Source: Sipunculus nudus
Lineage: Eukaryota; Annelida; Sipuncula; Golfingiida; Sipunculidae
Reading direction: 5' to 3'
Length of the DNA stretch: 64,000 bases
NCBI GenBank assembly: GCA_026874595.1
Contig: CM049310.1
Span: 88,359,556-88,423,555 of the forward strand
Of the stretch, positions 11,906-23,082 are shown one piece after another. A program made the translations under genes and the position numbers. Numbering within the stretch: the first letter of the stretch is position 1; every line of letters starts with the position of its first letter. The notes beneath the pieces were generated by a model. That model saw only the letters and a program-made list of their open reading frames with translations. It did not search any database and had not been told where the DNA came from.

Positions 11906-12448
11906 CTTTTAATGTACTAATTCGCATTTGAACCCAACACTGATGTAAGTATTGATACGAAAATGATAACAGAGCCTGTCTATCACATGCAAACTGCCTC
12001 ATTCTGTACAGTTTTCGATAACCCTCCTCAAGAAAAAGAGAGTCCGCTCCATTAAAAACACTAAAATGCCACCGCCAGAAGTAATTTATTGGTAAGGTAA
12101 AATATCAATCAAAAAAATACTTACGGTGTACATCAACCTGGGGAAGTATAAACGACTATTGATTCAAAGTTTTATCGTTTTATTTTGATATTACTTAGAC
12201 GTAGCTGGTCGACTAAAATATTAATAGAAACATAAATGTTTTGTCTTTTAAACAATAATATAATAGCCCTATAAGTTTTTATATTTTTTGTTTTGCTCTC
12301 TAGGTGAATCCTTTCATCGTATTGCAACTGTCAACGCAAGGGTATACATAAATGAAACACAAACACACACATATATAAAATATATACACAGCTACATTAT
12401 CTCAATGCATAACTTACTTTCGAAGTACCATCTATAAAGCATCAATAT
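11906..12448. other. No gene seen
   Basis: AT-rich sequence up to the target duplication of the hAT-type element. Confidence 0.4.
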
Positions 12449-12456
12449 GTATCCAG
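12449..12456. other. Left target-site duplication of the hAT-type element
   Basis: GTATCCAG, identical to 15,805-15,812. Confidence 0.85.
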
Positions 12457-13035
12457 CAGGGTTGGCCAAAAGCCAGCTTTTACTCAAATTGTCCGGGCCG
12501 GTGGCTATAGCCGGCTAAAGCCGGCTAAAACTGGCCGTTACTGGTCAAAACCGGTTAATGTACTGGTCATCTGACAAATCATTCATGCAATATTCTTTAT
12601 TACTCAGGCCTATAAGTAGTTGCAGTGATATACTGGTCATCTGACAAACGATTCATAATGTACACTTTTTTTAAATGGGATTTAAAGTAGTGGCTGTAAT
12701 ATGAGTTTACCGACACGAAGCCTTACTCTGGACTAGTGCAGTGAACCATGTGGTTACTAGATGGACAGGTGAAAGAGAGACAATTAAGTCACCAAACTGC
12801 ATATAATCTTGAGCACAAACCTGGATCCACTGTATGACTCCCTGATAATCATTGTTTGTATTACAATATTTACTGACTTAAATCATTAAAAGATGTTTAG
12901 TTGTTAACCCAGAGGCTCTTGGGATAGAGATTAATTATGGGAGGATGTCAGAGTCAGTTTTGAGTCAATTTCAGTCTTTCCTGGACTTGAACTCCATGCT
13001 AGCTTATTATTGCAGTATGTTTGATCTTACACTGA

Positions 13036-13190
13036 AAACATAGGGTTGTCAAATCGACAACTTTAGGGTTGTCAAATGAGTGTACCAAAAACAACAATCC
13101 AGGTTGTCAAAATTTCAATTTAACAACCCTGTAGGGTTGTCAAAAGGGTTGTCAAATGTTTGGCGTGGCAACCTATGGGTTGTTATGGGC
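13036..13190. repeat. Cluster of GGGTTGTCAAA motifs
   Basis: Four or five copies of (A)GGGTTGTCAAA and inverted partners (ACAACCC, CGACAACTTT) occur within about 150 bp inside the hAT-type element. TTGTCAAATCGACAA at the left is an imperfect palindrome. It may be a set of protein-binding sites or a hairpin; its function is unknown. Confidence 0.6.
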
Positions 13191-13407
13191 CTGTCTGGTT
13201 CATCCGTATTCACTCTCTCTATTGCTTATTTATTAAAACCGAGTTGTTGTGTAACGTGTGATACGTGTATTTGTCTGTAACAGATTTACGACTGATTATT
13301 CCTTACAATGTGGACAAGGTTCGGCCTGAGTGTGTTTCAGTGTTAAATGTGTAGCTTTGTTGTATCGTAATCCACCACGGCTTCCTCTCTGGCAGGTAGT
13401 TTACCAC

Positions 13408-13554
13408 TCAAAGGTAGGGTTCACGGCTACCCTCGTGACGATCATTTAGCTCTCTCTTCATCTTCATCTTCTGCTTCTGTACTTGAACAATAGACCTGCC
13501 CTGGTCCCTCCTCCTACTCGGGGTTACAAATTTGTAACGAAGATGTTTTCTCCT
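13408..13554 (-). CDS. Possible exon inside the hAT-type element (unrecognised)
   Basis: On the minus strand a CTGTATTTTCAG acceptor-like sequence is followed by an open stretch encoding ILRRKHLRYKFVTPSRRR and then a basic KMKMKREL stretch. A GAGGGTAGCC or GTGGTAAAC sequence near 13,410-13,430 could serve as a donor. Nothing in it matches a family I recognise. It may be a captured exon, part of a decayed transposon gene, or chance. The evidence is only a splice-like border and an open frame of about 45 codons. Confidence 0.15.
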   Translation of the reverse strand, partial: RRKHLRYKFVTPSRRRDQGRSIVQVQKQKMKMKRELNDRHEGSREPYL

Positions 13555-14041
13555 GAGTATCTGAAAATACAGAATAAAATGTAAAATGCCATGTAAAAAC
13601 ACATTTTATATGACAGAGTTGTGTGCAGGATTTTGTGTACATTGAATCGCAGCTTATATGGCTGAATATGGCATCCTAGTAAGTTTTATTTTAGATGCTA
13701 CATTGGAGGTGTACTTTATATTATTTTCATATTGGAGAGTTAGTTCCTGAGATTAAGGTGTCCTCCTCCCATTAATCTCCCAAAATGTGTGCCTTCAATA
13801 TTACAAAATTAAAACTTGAGCAAGAAAAAGTGCAGTGTGAATTATTATCAGAAAATATTCATTATACCTGTAATTATAAATGTGATTCGTAGTAATAGAG
13901 TCACTTACCCTATGTTCATTTTCAAACAATCCATCCACGTGGTTCAACAGGGCATGAGGTACGTCTGTGTACTAGTTGTCAGGTATAGGGGGTAGCTGCA
14001 GGAGTAAAAGTATGTATTGACAACTTGTAAAATCATGTTCA

Positions 14042-14044
<3 letters not shown>

Positions 14045-14089
<45 letters not shown>
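14045..14089. repeat. (TA)n microsatellite within the hAT-type element
   Basis: Uninterrupted TA dinucleotides. Confidence 0.95.
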
Positions 14090-14092
<3 letters not shown>

Positions 14093-14330
14093 CTGTGTTT
14101 AGGTCCAGTAGAAAACCAAAGTCATTTATCAATCAATGGCTTGAAGTAAATCCATATGTTGGGCACATAATAGCAATTTTCGATTTATCTAGGACTACTG
14201 GCAACTTCGAGCAATAAGCAAGGGGAACAATAATATACCAAACATTTAAAACATATGAAATATTAGGTCTTCATTGAATTTACATTAAGCTTATTTGTTT
14301 AATTGTCATATCCTTAAATGTTCTAAACAG

Positions 14331-14334
<4 letters not shown>

Positions 14335-14392
<58 letters not shown>
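14335..14392. repeat. (TA)n microsatellite within the hAT-type element
   Basis: Uninterrupted TA dinucleotides. Confidence 0.95.
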
Positions 14393-14396
<4 letters not shown>

Positions 14397-14954
14397 ACAA
14401 CATGTTCAGCAAAATTAATTAATAGTTACCTGTGGCAGGTTGGGCGATTCCCCAATGTCAGCTAGCTGTATTTTCCTTCTCCTCATTGGTCCAGGAATAG
14501 ACACTACAAAATATTTGAAAAATACATTTACTACACAGATGACCCTGTAGATATTATATATGAAAATTAACCCTTACACCTTACATTTATATATGTGTGT
14601 GTACTGAACCTGCTGTATTATGTTACAATCACACTGTAAGGACTCATTACACCACGTTTTGATAGTTTTCGATGTACATACATTTAGCTTTACTAAAAGG
14701 TGTATTTTGGGGTACTTGGTTACATTATTTATAGTAAACAGAACAAAATTGTGGGAACAAAATTAGCCATCTATAGTATAGTTTATATACAGATATATCA
14801 TAATACATGGGCCCCCCTACTATACAAAATTCAGCTTACCGAACTAGACCGTCACTTAGGATACATACACTATGTGGTTCATTGTTTAGCATATTTTAAC
14901 AAAGCTTAAGTATTAAATTAAGTGCCTGTTCTTAACAAATTACTCACTTTTCAG

Positions 14955-15160
14955 AAACAAAAATTTACACATTCACCGGCCGACTTGACTGGCTACCACT
15001 CGACAGTACTTTGTGTACGATGCACTGCAATCGCTTTGGCAGGGACGATGACGATGATTGTTGTGAAGACTGCAAATACTACATACTTATACTATCACAT
15101 GTATTAGAGAATGTAACCGACTCTGCTAGTGTCAGTACCCTCGGGGCAAAAATGTTGTAA
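14955..15160 (+). CDS. Possible terminal exon inside the hAT-type element (unrecognised)
   Basis: A CACTTTTCAG acceptor-like sequence is followed by an open frame of about 67 codons ending in TAA. It encodes YTFTGRLDWLPL, an acidic cysteine-rich block DDDDDCCEDCKYY and then LSHVLENVTDSASVS. An AATAAA-type signal lies downstream at about 15,622. I do not recognise the protein. The frame does not start with Met, so it would need upstream exons, none of which is clear. It could be the end of a transposon-borne or captured gene, or chance. Confidence 0.18.
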
Positions 15161-15770
15161 ACACACATGTTGTAAATGTTGTGTACACCCGAGACTTGTA
15201 CACATGCAAAAAAAATTATAACTTTTTATTATCAAAGACTTTATGGCACAAAGCTTTGATAATGGGCATTGGTGTGGGACATGAACTGTGACGTTTAGTG
15301 ATAGGCCACCAAGTTGGTGGTCTTCTATCAGGCACAGGGAGATTCTTATGAGACTGGCACAGTTAAGCACCTTATTTGTGATATTTATCATTGAACATAT
15401 GTCAATTGACAAGTCAAACCTTTGTACCTTCTGTAAATCTTTACAGTTAAAAGCATGCATAATACTGCTCTAGGTTAACCTTGGTTCCCCTGCAGTATCA
15501 TTACTACTTTACTAAACTGGTATATTTGTTTTATTTGTGTCATAATCTTTGACATTGTGTCATTTTAAATTATTTACTTTAGTATTTCCTGGAACAATGT
15601 ACAAAGAACAAGCTGGTATAACAATAAAAACATTTAAAAATAATTCTGTTGTTGTTTATTACGTTTGGGGCATTTTTTTTTTATTCAAAAGAGGAGTATT
15701 AGCCAGTATTAGCCAGTATTGGCCACTTTTGAAGTATTGAACGGGCCGGCTTTAGCAAGCGGTTAAATTG

Positions 15771-15789
15771 GGGGGGGGGGGGGGGGGGG
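15771..15789. repeat. Poly-G run near the hAT-type right end
   Basis: Nineteen consecutive G in the subterminal region of the element. Such runs are length-unstable and prone to sequencing error. Confidence 0.9.
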
Positions 15790-15804
15790 TACCAGCCAAC
15801 TCTG

Positions 15805-15812
15805 GTATCCAG
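15805..15812. other. Right target-site duplication of the hAT-type element
   Basis: GTATCCAG, identical to 12,449-12,456. Confidence 0.85.
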
Positions 15813-16561
15813 AACAATAAAGAACACTTTCAACAGATTTATTGATACAGATTTAAATATGTACTTATATAGCTTATAGAATTAATAATAAGATTGAAGC
15901 TGATTAAGCATATACAATATATATATCGCCATTCCAAAATGTACAATTCCTCATGGTGCTGTACAATAAATTTAAGTAAACATTGGAAAGAAAAACAATA
16001 TTAATATTTCGTCAGTACACCACTGTATGCGTGTAAGAAAAAAAAACAAAGACTCCTGGATTTTCAGGCAAACTTAGAACAAGTTCACATGGAGTTTAGG
16101 GGCGGCTAAAGGGGAGGGGGTATCTGTCAAAGTTTTAAGGTTAATTTGGATTTATTATTTTTTTTTCAATATTTGACGTCATTATTGTGTCATTACATGG
16201 TTTCATATCATGTCATTACATTTTGTCTAATAAGATGTAAATGTAAGTGTCAGTTGTCAATGGTAAGCACCAGTTCTGACATTTTCCCAGGTAGTCGGCA
16301 GTGGACAGTGGTTGCTACTTGCTGTGATCCTCTCGATTCTACAGCAAGAAACTTGCTCGTCTAAGCGGAAACTGGGACATCCAGAACCGAACGCCCAAAA
16401 GGGATCCTTGGAGTCACTGACGCTTGCCCTGTCCTTGAAAGCCTGTATCCCTGAAATACTATCACAATAAATTTCCAGGCGAAAACACTGAAATCTGTTT
16501 ATATATTTAACCAGGATTACAAAATAGCCGTTAGGCTAATGCAAATATTTTCCTGGGAAAC

Positions 16562-16562
<1 letters not shown>
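15813..16562. other. No gene seen
   Basis: Unique sequence with short open frames only. A palindromic TGACGTCA lies at about 16,176 but has no associated gene. Confidence 0.4.
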
Positions 16563-16563
<1 letters not shown>

Positions 16564-16614
<51 letters not shown>

Positions 16615-16622
16615 TATATATA
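16564..16622. repeat. (TA)n microsatellite
   Basis: TA dinucleotides with one AAATA interruption near the right side. Confidence 0.95.
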
Positions 16623-16691
16623 ATCAAAGTAATACACATATAATTTCAAAACATCATAGTGAAAGTGCTCGACCATGCAGGGGAGCATTAA

Positions 16692-19434
16692 TAATGCATC
16701 ATAAACAGTTAGTTTTACTTCATGTACTACAGAACTGTTTCGTGAGTACAGCTGGCTGGCCGGCTCACTCTTCAGGTACTAACTGAACTGATCAGATATG
16801 CGGGTAAAGTTCGCCATAATCGAACCAAATAACCCCAGTTTTATTAGCTCAGCTGACTTTCAGTCATGCTGGGCTATAGCGATGGGTCTTTGTCCGTCGT
16901 TCTTACGTCTGTCCGTCCGGCCGTTAGCAGGGCACAAATCGTAACCGTAGGGGCTAGGGCCATGAACCCTATGCAGTCTTAGAGGTTATAAAAAGATCTT
17001 GCAAACCTGAAATTAGGTCACTGCGACCTATATTCTCGAAGTTATGGGGTGTGTTTGCACCCCCCAGAAATAACTCTTTGAGACAAAATTTTCATCCCTA
17101 ACCTTCCATCTTTCACATACAGCTCACCTACCAACAGGGGAAGAACCATAATTTTTTTTAGGTCAAAAGGTCAAAGGTCAAGGTCACAGGAGCCTCTTCT
17201 TTGAAAAGCCTGTGGATGCATTTTAAGCCAACCCTTTCATCCCAATTCTTTGATCTTTCACATATAGCTCACCTACTAAGTTGGAGAAGAATCCTATAGA
17301 TTTTGAGGTCACAAGGTCAAAGGTCAGGGTCACAGGATCCACTTCTTTGAAAAGGTTGTGGACACATTTCAAACTAGACTTTTCATTCCAAATCTTCCAG
17401 CACTGATATCGCTTCTCTGCCAACAGGGGAAAAGACCTGTTGATTTTGAGGTCAAAGGTCAAGTTCACAGCACCCACTTCTTGCGTGGAGTCTTTTTCAG
17501 GCAAACTTTTCAATCTGTACCTTCCATCTGTCATATATGGCTTACCTACCAATAAGGGAAGAAGCCTATTGATGTTGAGGTCAAAAGTCAAAGGTCAAGG
17601 TCACAATATTTAATTGTTCTAAATGCTTGTGAGCATATTTCAAGTGTAACTGTTCAACCCAAACCTTCAGTCTTTCACATATGCCACATCTATGCATCAC
17701 TCAGTTTGACTCAAACTTCATATTTATGGGTCTTCTTGCTTGAATAAATAACTTATTGATTTTGGGGTCAGCTGGTCAGCAGGTTAAAGGTTGCAGGTCA
17801 AAGTTATTCACCCATTGGTTGCCAAGTAATTACACCAGATTTAAGTGGTTAGTAGTTACCCATCATTTAGAAAGAATCCAGTTGATATATGGGCAAAAGG
17901 CCAAGGTCATAGGTCAGGGATGTTCACAATTACTTATTTTATAGACCATCTCTATTTTTCTTGTATATATAACCATCCCACTCCAGCTGGTACATCTCCC
18001 TGTGTGGCTGTAATTGTGAGTGACACTGGTGACATATGACTCCCTTTTGTATCAGGCTATTAAGTGATAAGGCTCAGTGATAAGTACCTCTTTACTTCAT
18101 AACAAAAACACTGTTGTCAGAATGCTTCAGCCAGGCATTAAGACTATGAGAGTATAGTATTAAGGTTTAGCTACTGATTTATAAGATGATGGGAACATTT
18201 TGCAGTTTATTTTATGGAATCCTAGCAATAAACTTAGTTTCCTAGATATCTGAATATTTTAATATATATCACCACATATAAAAGCAAGTGTTTGTTCTCA
18301 TAATATGTGGATGTGTACCTTGATTTAGGATGGCTTTTTGTTTTATTTCAAGACTCTTAGTCATGCTTTCTGCATTTCTTTTCTTTCAGGTTTGGCAGTT
18401 TACCTACCCTGCTGACCCCATTGAAAAGCAGAGTGATAATAAAAAATATTGGACTTACACTTTTTACAATTGCATATCTATAAATCTGATATGAGGGCCT
18501 GGACATGCCTTTTGAATTATTTTGGGCATCCATTACTGGATAATTTGCCCCAAGTTTGGTCTCTTATTGGAGAATGTGGGATATCAAATGTCATACTTGT
18601 CAGAAATCCATTATGTCTGCCAGTTAGCCACCTTAGAAATTCTTTCTTCAGTGCAGTTTCAGTAATTTTTCTTTAATGTTTGGTCCGATTTAGAGAATGT
18701 TTGTTGTCTGATTTCAGACTTGTCAGAAGTCCAATATGGACACCAGGCAACCATCTTTTAATTCCTTTTGATCATTTTATCTCAAGAACAGTTAAAGTGA
18801 ATGCAGTTGGATGTATATTTATGTAATCTTGTAAAGGATTGGGTCAAATATTTCTGAATAAATATTACCATCATTGATAAAAGTGCAGTACAGTTGGCTT
18901 GTATTGAATAAAAATTCACACAGAAGCACCTGTTTCTCAATAATTTTTGCATGTATTTCCTTGATTTTTGCTATATATTTTGATCTTATATTTGCCCTTT
19001 GTGGTGTTCCTTTTGAGACTGACAGGTTTCAAGCAAACTGTTGGGATAGTTCCTGATAGCTGAACAATCATGCATTTTCCTCAGACCATCAATTCACTGT
19101 GTTTTAACCAGACATAGGTGATATATATTTCTGTTGTCATGGAAAATTTTCAACAAATTGGCAAATTGGTTCTTCAAAATTTGACTGGAAGTTGTGAATC
19201 TCAGTCCATGATGTCACAGGTCATGCTTGGCAGCTGAGCGTCATAACCCATGGGTCACTTGTCCTACTTATTATGGCGACCGATCCGAATAACCCAAGAT
19301 TTATCCTACATATTATGGCGAACTTTACCCGCATATCTGATCAGTTCAGTTAGTACCTGAAGAGAGCCGGCTAGTCAGCTGTACTCACGAAACAGTTCTG
19401 TAGTACATGAAGTAAAACTCACTGTTTATGATGC

Positions 19435-19438
<4 letters not shown>
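16692..19438. mobile_element. 2.75-kb DNA element with about 128-bp terminal inverted repeats
   Basis: The left arm 16,692-16,820 begins TAATGCATCATAAACAGT and ends with AGTTCGCCATAAT. The right arm 19,312-19,438 is its reverse complement with few differences (for example GAGTTTTAC for TAGTTTTAC, and a short deletion near CCGGCT). Both sides are close to TA microsatellites. The interior is non-coding: a CTCAGCTGACTTTCAGTC-type opening shared with the repeat at 6.46 kb, then an array of about 140-bp units rich in AGGTCA half-sites. No transposase frame is present. It is a non-autonomous element; its superfamily is undetermined because no clear target duplication is visible. Confidence 0.75.
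17060..17720. repeat. About five degenerate 140-bp tandem units with AGGTCA motifs
   Basis: Related blocks of the type CTTTCACATATAGCTCACCTA recur at about 17,105, 17,248, 17,393 (diverged), 17,521 and 17,662, a spacing of roughly 128-145 bp. Most units also contain AGGTCAAAGGTCA or AAGGTCACAGG, i.e. direct repeats of AGGTCA with one or two bases between. The 122-codon minus-strand frame over this region is a product of the repetition. Confidence 0.65.

Positions 19439-19518
<80 letters not shown>
19439..19518. repeat. (TA)n microsatellite
   Basis: TA dinucleotides with one AAATA interruption; it directly abuts the right arm of the 2.75-kb element. Confidence 0.95.
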
Positions 19519-19520
<2 letters not shown>

Positions 19521-19983
19521 CTCTGACATTAGGGAGTCTACGACCAGCTTACTGGCGGTAGGCTTACCAAATCCAATTAAAAGTGGCTACTCAGATGTGA
19601 GAGAACGTTAAAAAAAATGCTCTGCGAACATTGAAACATTGAACTTCATTCTTTGAAATCGTCAGTGTACGCAAGCCGTATTTCAGAGAACCACCGGACA
19701 CCCTCACTGGTGTGCCGCGTGCTCGAACGTGACCTGAACAGGCCACCTGCGGGGCGCACAAGGCTGGTTTGCATTCACTTGTTTCCCCCTATTACCAGGT
19801 TCATTCGTGCATATGAGACTGCACATTTGTGAATGTTCCTGGAAGTTCTTCCTGGATTGAGGTCATAAGCCGGACCTACACCAACATCTAATCGATTTTT
19901 CATTGCCCCAAACCCGAGGTGCCCTGAACATTTCATGGGATTCCATTTATGTTTGCGTGGGTTATATAGTGAAAAAAAAAACA
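19519..19983. other. No gene seen
   Basis: Unique sequence of moderate GC content, without recognisable frame or RNA. Confidence 0.4.
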
Positions 19984-20236
19984 AGACACACAAACACACA
20001 CAAACACACACAAACACACACACACAAACACACACAAACACACACACAAACACACACACAAACACAACACACACACACACACAAACAAACACAAACACAC
20101 ACACACAACACAACACACCCTAACACACACACACAAAACAAACACACACAAACACACACATACACACACACACACAAATACACACACACACACACACACA
20201 AACACACAACACACAAACACACACAAACACACACAC
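19984..20236. repeat. (CA)n / (CACACAAA)n microsatellite
   Basis: CA dinucleotides interrupted regularly by CAAACACA octamers over 250 bp. The long Thr-His frame on the plus strand and the Cys-Val frames on the minus strand are low-complexity artefacts. Confidence 0.95.
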
Positions 20237-20489
20237 GAACGGGAATGGACGCATACCCTCCTAGCGGGGGCGGCAAAGATTCTATACAAATACAAGGCAA
20301 TGACAAGTTGGAGATCTCAAATCTAAATGAAATCGTCCCCTACACTCCTTACACAGCGTTTCTGACCTCCCTCGCATCCTTGTTTTGTATAGCAAATTGT
20401 TCGGGGTTTCTATTACAGGGCTGGCACAGGGCCATGCATTGTATTCAGACCGAGCAGAGCTTGGTATCGCATTGTACATCAAACCAAGA

Positions 20490-20700
20490 GAGAGCGGGGC
20501 GTCGGGGGTTGGAACATGGAGTTGGATGCACAATGCAAAACACGCTCTCATTGGTCTGATTACAATTCTTTTTTCCTGTGCCAGCCCTGGTGGTGAAACC
20601 TGGAGGATCTTGCTTTATTAGGCAGCGGTTACAGCGAAGGAGATATAGGACATCTGCAGTGTATAGGCGCTGCGTGATGAATGTATCTATCCCGTAACAC
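20490..20700 (+). mobile_element. Dispersed repeat, copy A (paired with 56.4-56.6 kb)
   Basis: Blocks GGTCTGATTACAAT, CCAGCCCTGGTG, TGCAGTGTATAGGCGCTGCG follow the same order at 56,486-56,640 (TGGTCTGATTACAATCCTGT, CGAACCCTGGTG, ACAGTGTATAACCGCTGCG). It has no coding frame and no clear ends, so it is a repeat of unknown class. Confidence 0.55.
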
Positions 20701-21059
20701 TCTCACCTTGGCTCTGTCCTCATGTATTTTAAGGTATCATGTATTCTCATTAAACTGATTACGTTTTCAGTAGACTATCTACTTTCTTTTCCTCTTTGTG
20801 GTGAACCGGTTTGTACAACAATTTGCCTTCATTAAGCCCCCCACCGCAGGACGTGGAGGCTGATACGGGTTCATTTGTTTTTTTCTATATCCATATTTGT
20901 GTAAAACCTTTTTATAGGTTGAACTACTTAGGTCCCTGAGTGCAAAATCATTGATATCATTTTTTTTATTTGTTTCTCTTTTTTTTGTTTTGCCTGTTTC
21001 TCTATGCGCTTGTTCTCTAGAATGCTTGATCCTTTTAAAAGATGAAATTTTGGCACAAT

Positions 21060-21483
21060 ATTACTCATAGGTCACAAATTTACACATGGTATTTATATTT
21101 GACCTTGACATTATTACTCATAGGTCACAAATATACACATGATATTTATATTTGACCTTGACATTATTACTCATAGGTCACAAATATACACATGATATTT
21201 ATATTTGACCTTGACATTATTACTCATAGGTCACAAATATACACATGATATTTATATTTGACCTTGACATTATTACTCATAGGTCACAAATATACACATG
21301 ATATTTATATTTGACCTTGACATTATTACTCATAGGTCACAAATATACACATGATATTTATATTTGACCTTGACATTATTACTCATAGGTCACAAATATA
21401 CACATGATATTTATATTTGACTTTGACATTATTACTCATAGGTCACAAATATACACATGATATTTATATTTGACTTTGACATT
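21060..21483. repeat. 53-bp tandem repeat, eight units
   Basis: Eight consecutive 53-bp units begin ATTACTCATAGGTCACAAAT at 21,060, 21,113, 21,166, 21,219, 21,272, 21,325, 21,378 and 21,431. The first differs at two positions (TTTACACATGGT). The last two have GACTTTG for GACCTTG. Each unit holds a forward AGGTCA and, in the first six, an inverted TGACCT. The near identity of the central units suggests recent expansion. Confidence 0.95.
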
Positions 21484-22894
21484 ATTCCCAAGGTCGTACA
21501 CTCCACGGCCGGTTCGCCATTATCGCTCGGGTGGGTGGGGGAGGGTGTGGGGGTGGTTCCAGTGATCACTATGCGATTACATACTGATACATCTTATTTA
21601 CATTTGTACCGTATACAATGATACCTCATTCTCATGGATAATATATATGTAGCACACTCGATTCTATATTTTATACCAAACCTTGTAATTTTATAATAAG
21701 GTCGCTGCCAACGTCCCCAATCTACAAAATAATTGTGATGGCATTTTGAAAATATGTCCTAATATGTCCTAACCGCTGTCCATCTTCTGTTTAATAAAGG
21801 GGCCAATTTTGCCTAATATCTGGGAGTAGGTGACCCTTTGGAAATTCACTGATGCACACCAAGTCTTTTGTTTATTCGTCATACATTACAGATTAGTCGC
21901 CCAATTTAGCTGTCCATTACCCGGAGTTATTGCAAAGCATGGGAGTAAATATGTATGGTTGTTAAAGTTAATTCGATTTAGATCATAGAGTGGCTTTTAG
22001 AGTTCTAGTTATTGTGACAAGGGGGGAATGCCGCTTTGGAGATTGGCCAAAATGAGTCATTGGCACACTAAGTAAATTCTTGTCAAGGTATGGACAGGCC
22101 TGGGGCGTCACGCTAATGGCGGCCCTCAGGATTCGGAATACGTGGATTTATTTTGATGGCTTTTCAACTTGGCCTACTTAAAGACGTTATGAGGCCCGAT
22201 CTGAGAAAGTGGCGAACCTCGGGCTTAACGTTCTTTTAGTTGGACTGCGTTAATGATGAGGGGGGCTGTGTTACTGGGCTCATTGAATCTCTAGATGAGC
22301 GTTATGTGACAGTAAGATGAACAGTACGTCATTTTGTTTGGTAAGTTATTATGTTAAGGGTGGACGGGGCGCCGTGCATCGATTTGCCCATATAGTCACT
22401 CCACCCCAATGTCCACTGAAATAGCCGTGCTGTCTATTCGAGCCAAGTATCGTTCCAATTCACAATCAATTTAGTAACCTCCAATCCACAAATTTTAGCA
22501 TAATTTGGACAGGGTCAGGTGGCTGACGTCGTAATTTGTTCTAATACCAAACTAAACTGATAATCATCGATGCCGGGAGAGAGCTGGTGTTTTCGATTCA
22601 TTAAATAACTAGGAATAGTATCTGTTTCTTGAAAACGTACCGGGCGTTCTTTTAAATCGGAAAAAGTATGCCCGCACATTTATAAAGTTGACAGAAAATA
22701 GGACCATTCTTTAAACGCGTCCATCGCCGATGGTGGCGATTTATTTGCGCCGGTTAGGATAAATGTTGCCCGTTAAAGCGAGTCTTCCGGTGAACTCGGG
22801 CGTGTGATTGTATAAGCCCAACAAACAGACTGAATAACCATCTACCGCAGGCATAAGCGTCTTTCACGCAAAATTTACTCTATCACCAACCTGA
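21484..22894. other. No ORF; complex sequence upstream of the membrane-protein gene
   Basis: From about 21,830 to 22,830 the sequence is non-repetitive, richer in GC than its surroundings and without long frames. It includes blocks such as CTAATGGCGGCCCTC and GGACTGCGTTAATGATGAG. This is the kind of sequence expected for 5' regulatory DNA of the gene at 23.6 kb, but conservation cannot be tested here. Confidence 0.3.
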
Positions 22895-23082
22895 TTGATT
22901 GGGTGCTTGCTACAATATGGCATAGCTTTTATCATTGAGGGCCAACATGGGGAGTCGCCCACTGAAGATTGGCACATCCGTCCGCAGCCGAAAACGATAT
23001 TCCTCCCGCTGACCGCGCCGGCTCCTCAAATTGTTTCATTACTGTTGCAGTGCACGCCATCCTTTACTTGTGCTTTATATTG

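Larger units (their letters stand above)
12457..15804 (+). mobile_element. hAT-type DNA transposon, probably non-autonomous, with 8-bp TSD
   Basis: The element starts CAGGGTTGGCC and ends GCCAACTCTG. These are inverted ends with one mismatch in the first ten bases, of the CAGGG type common in hAT elements. An identical 8-bp GTATCCAG lies directly outside both ends (12,449-12,456 and 15,805-15,812), and 8 bp is the target-duplication length of the hAT superfamily. Both ends carry subterminal GCCGGCTAAA / GCCAGTATT short repeats. At the left end TACTGGTCATCTGACAAA occurs twice, at about 12,563 and 12,631. Inside are two TA microsatellites, a GGGTTGTCAAA cluster and a poly-G run. No frame resembles a hAT transposase (no BED finger, no RW dimerisation block), so it probably moved with help from another copy. 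Confidence 0.85.

Noticed and set aside
15104-15460. 118-codon minus-strand frame in the hAT-type element
   Set aside because: No transposase motif or family resemblance; it overlaps a competing plus-strand frame.
17223-17591. 122-codon minus-strand frame with internal repeats
   Set aside because: The repetition follows the 140-bp DNA repeat of the 16.7-19.4-kb element, not a protein domain.
19903-20559. 218-codon plus-strand frame and several 90-120-codon minus-strand frames
   Set aside because: They are Thr-His or Cys-Val products of the (CA)n tract; the non-repeat part has no recognised motif.
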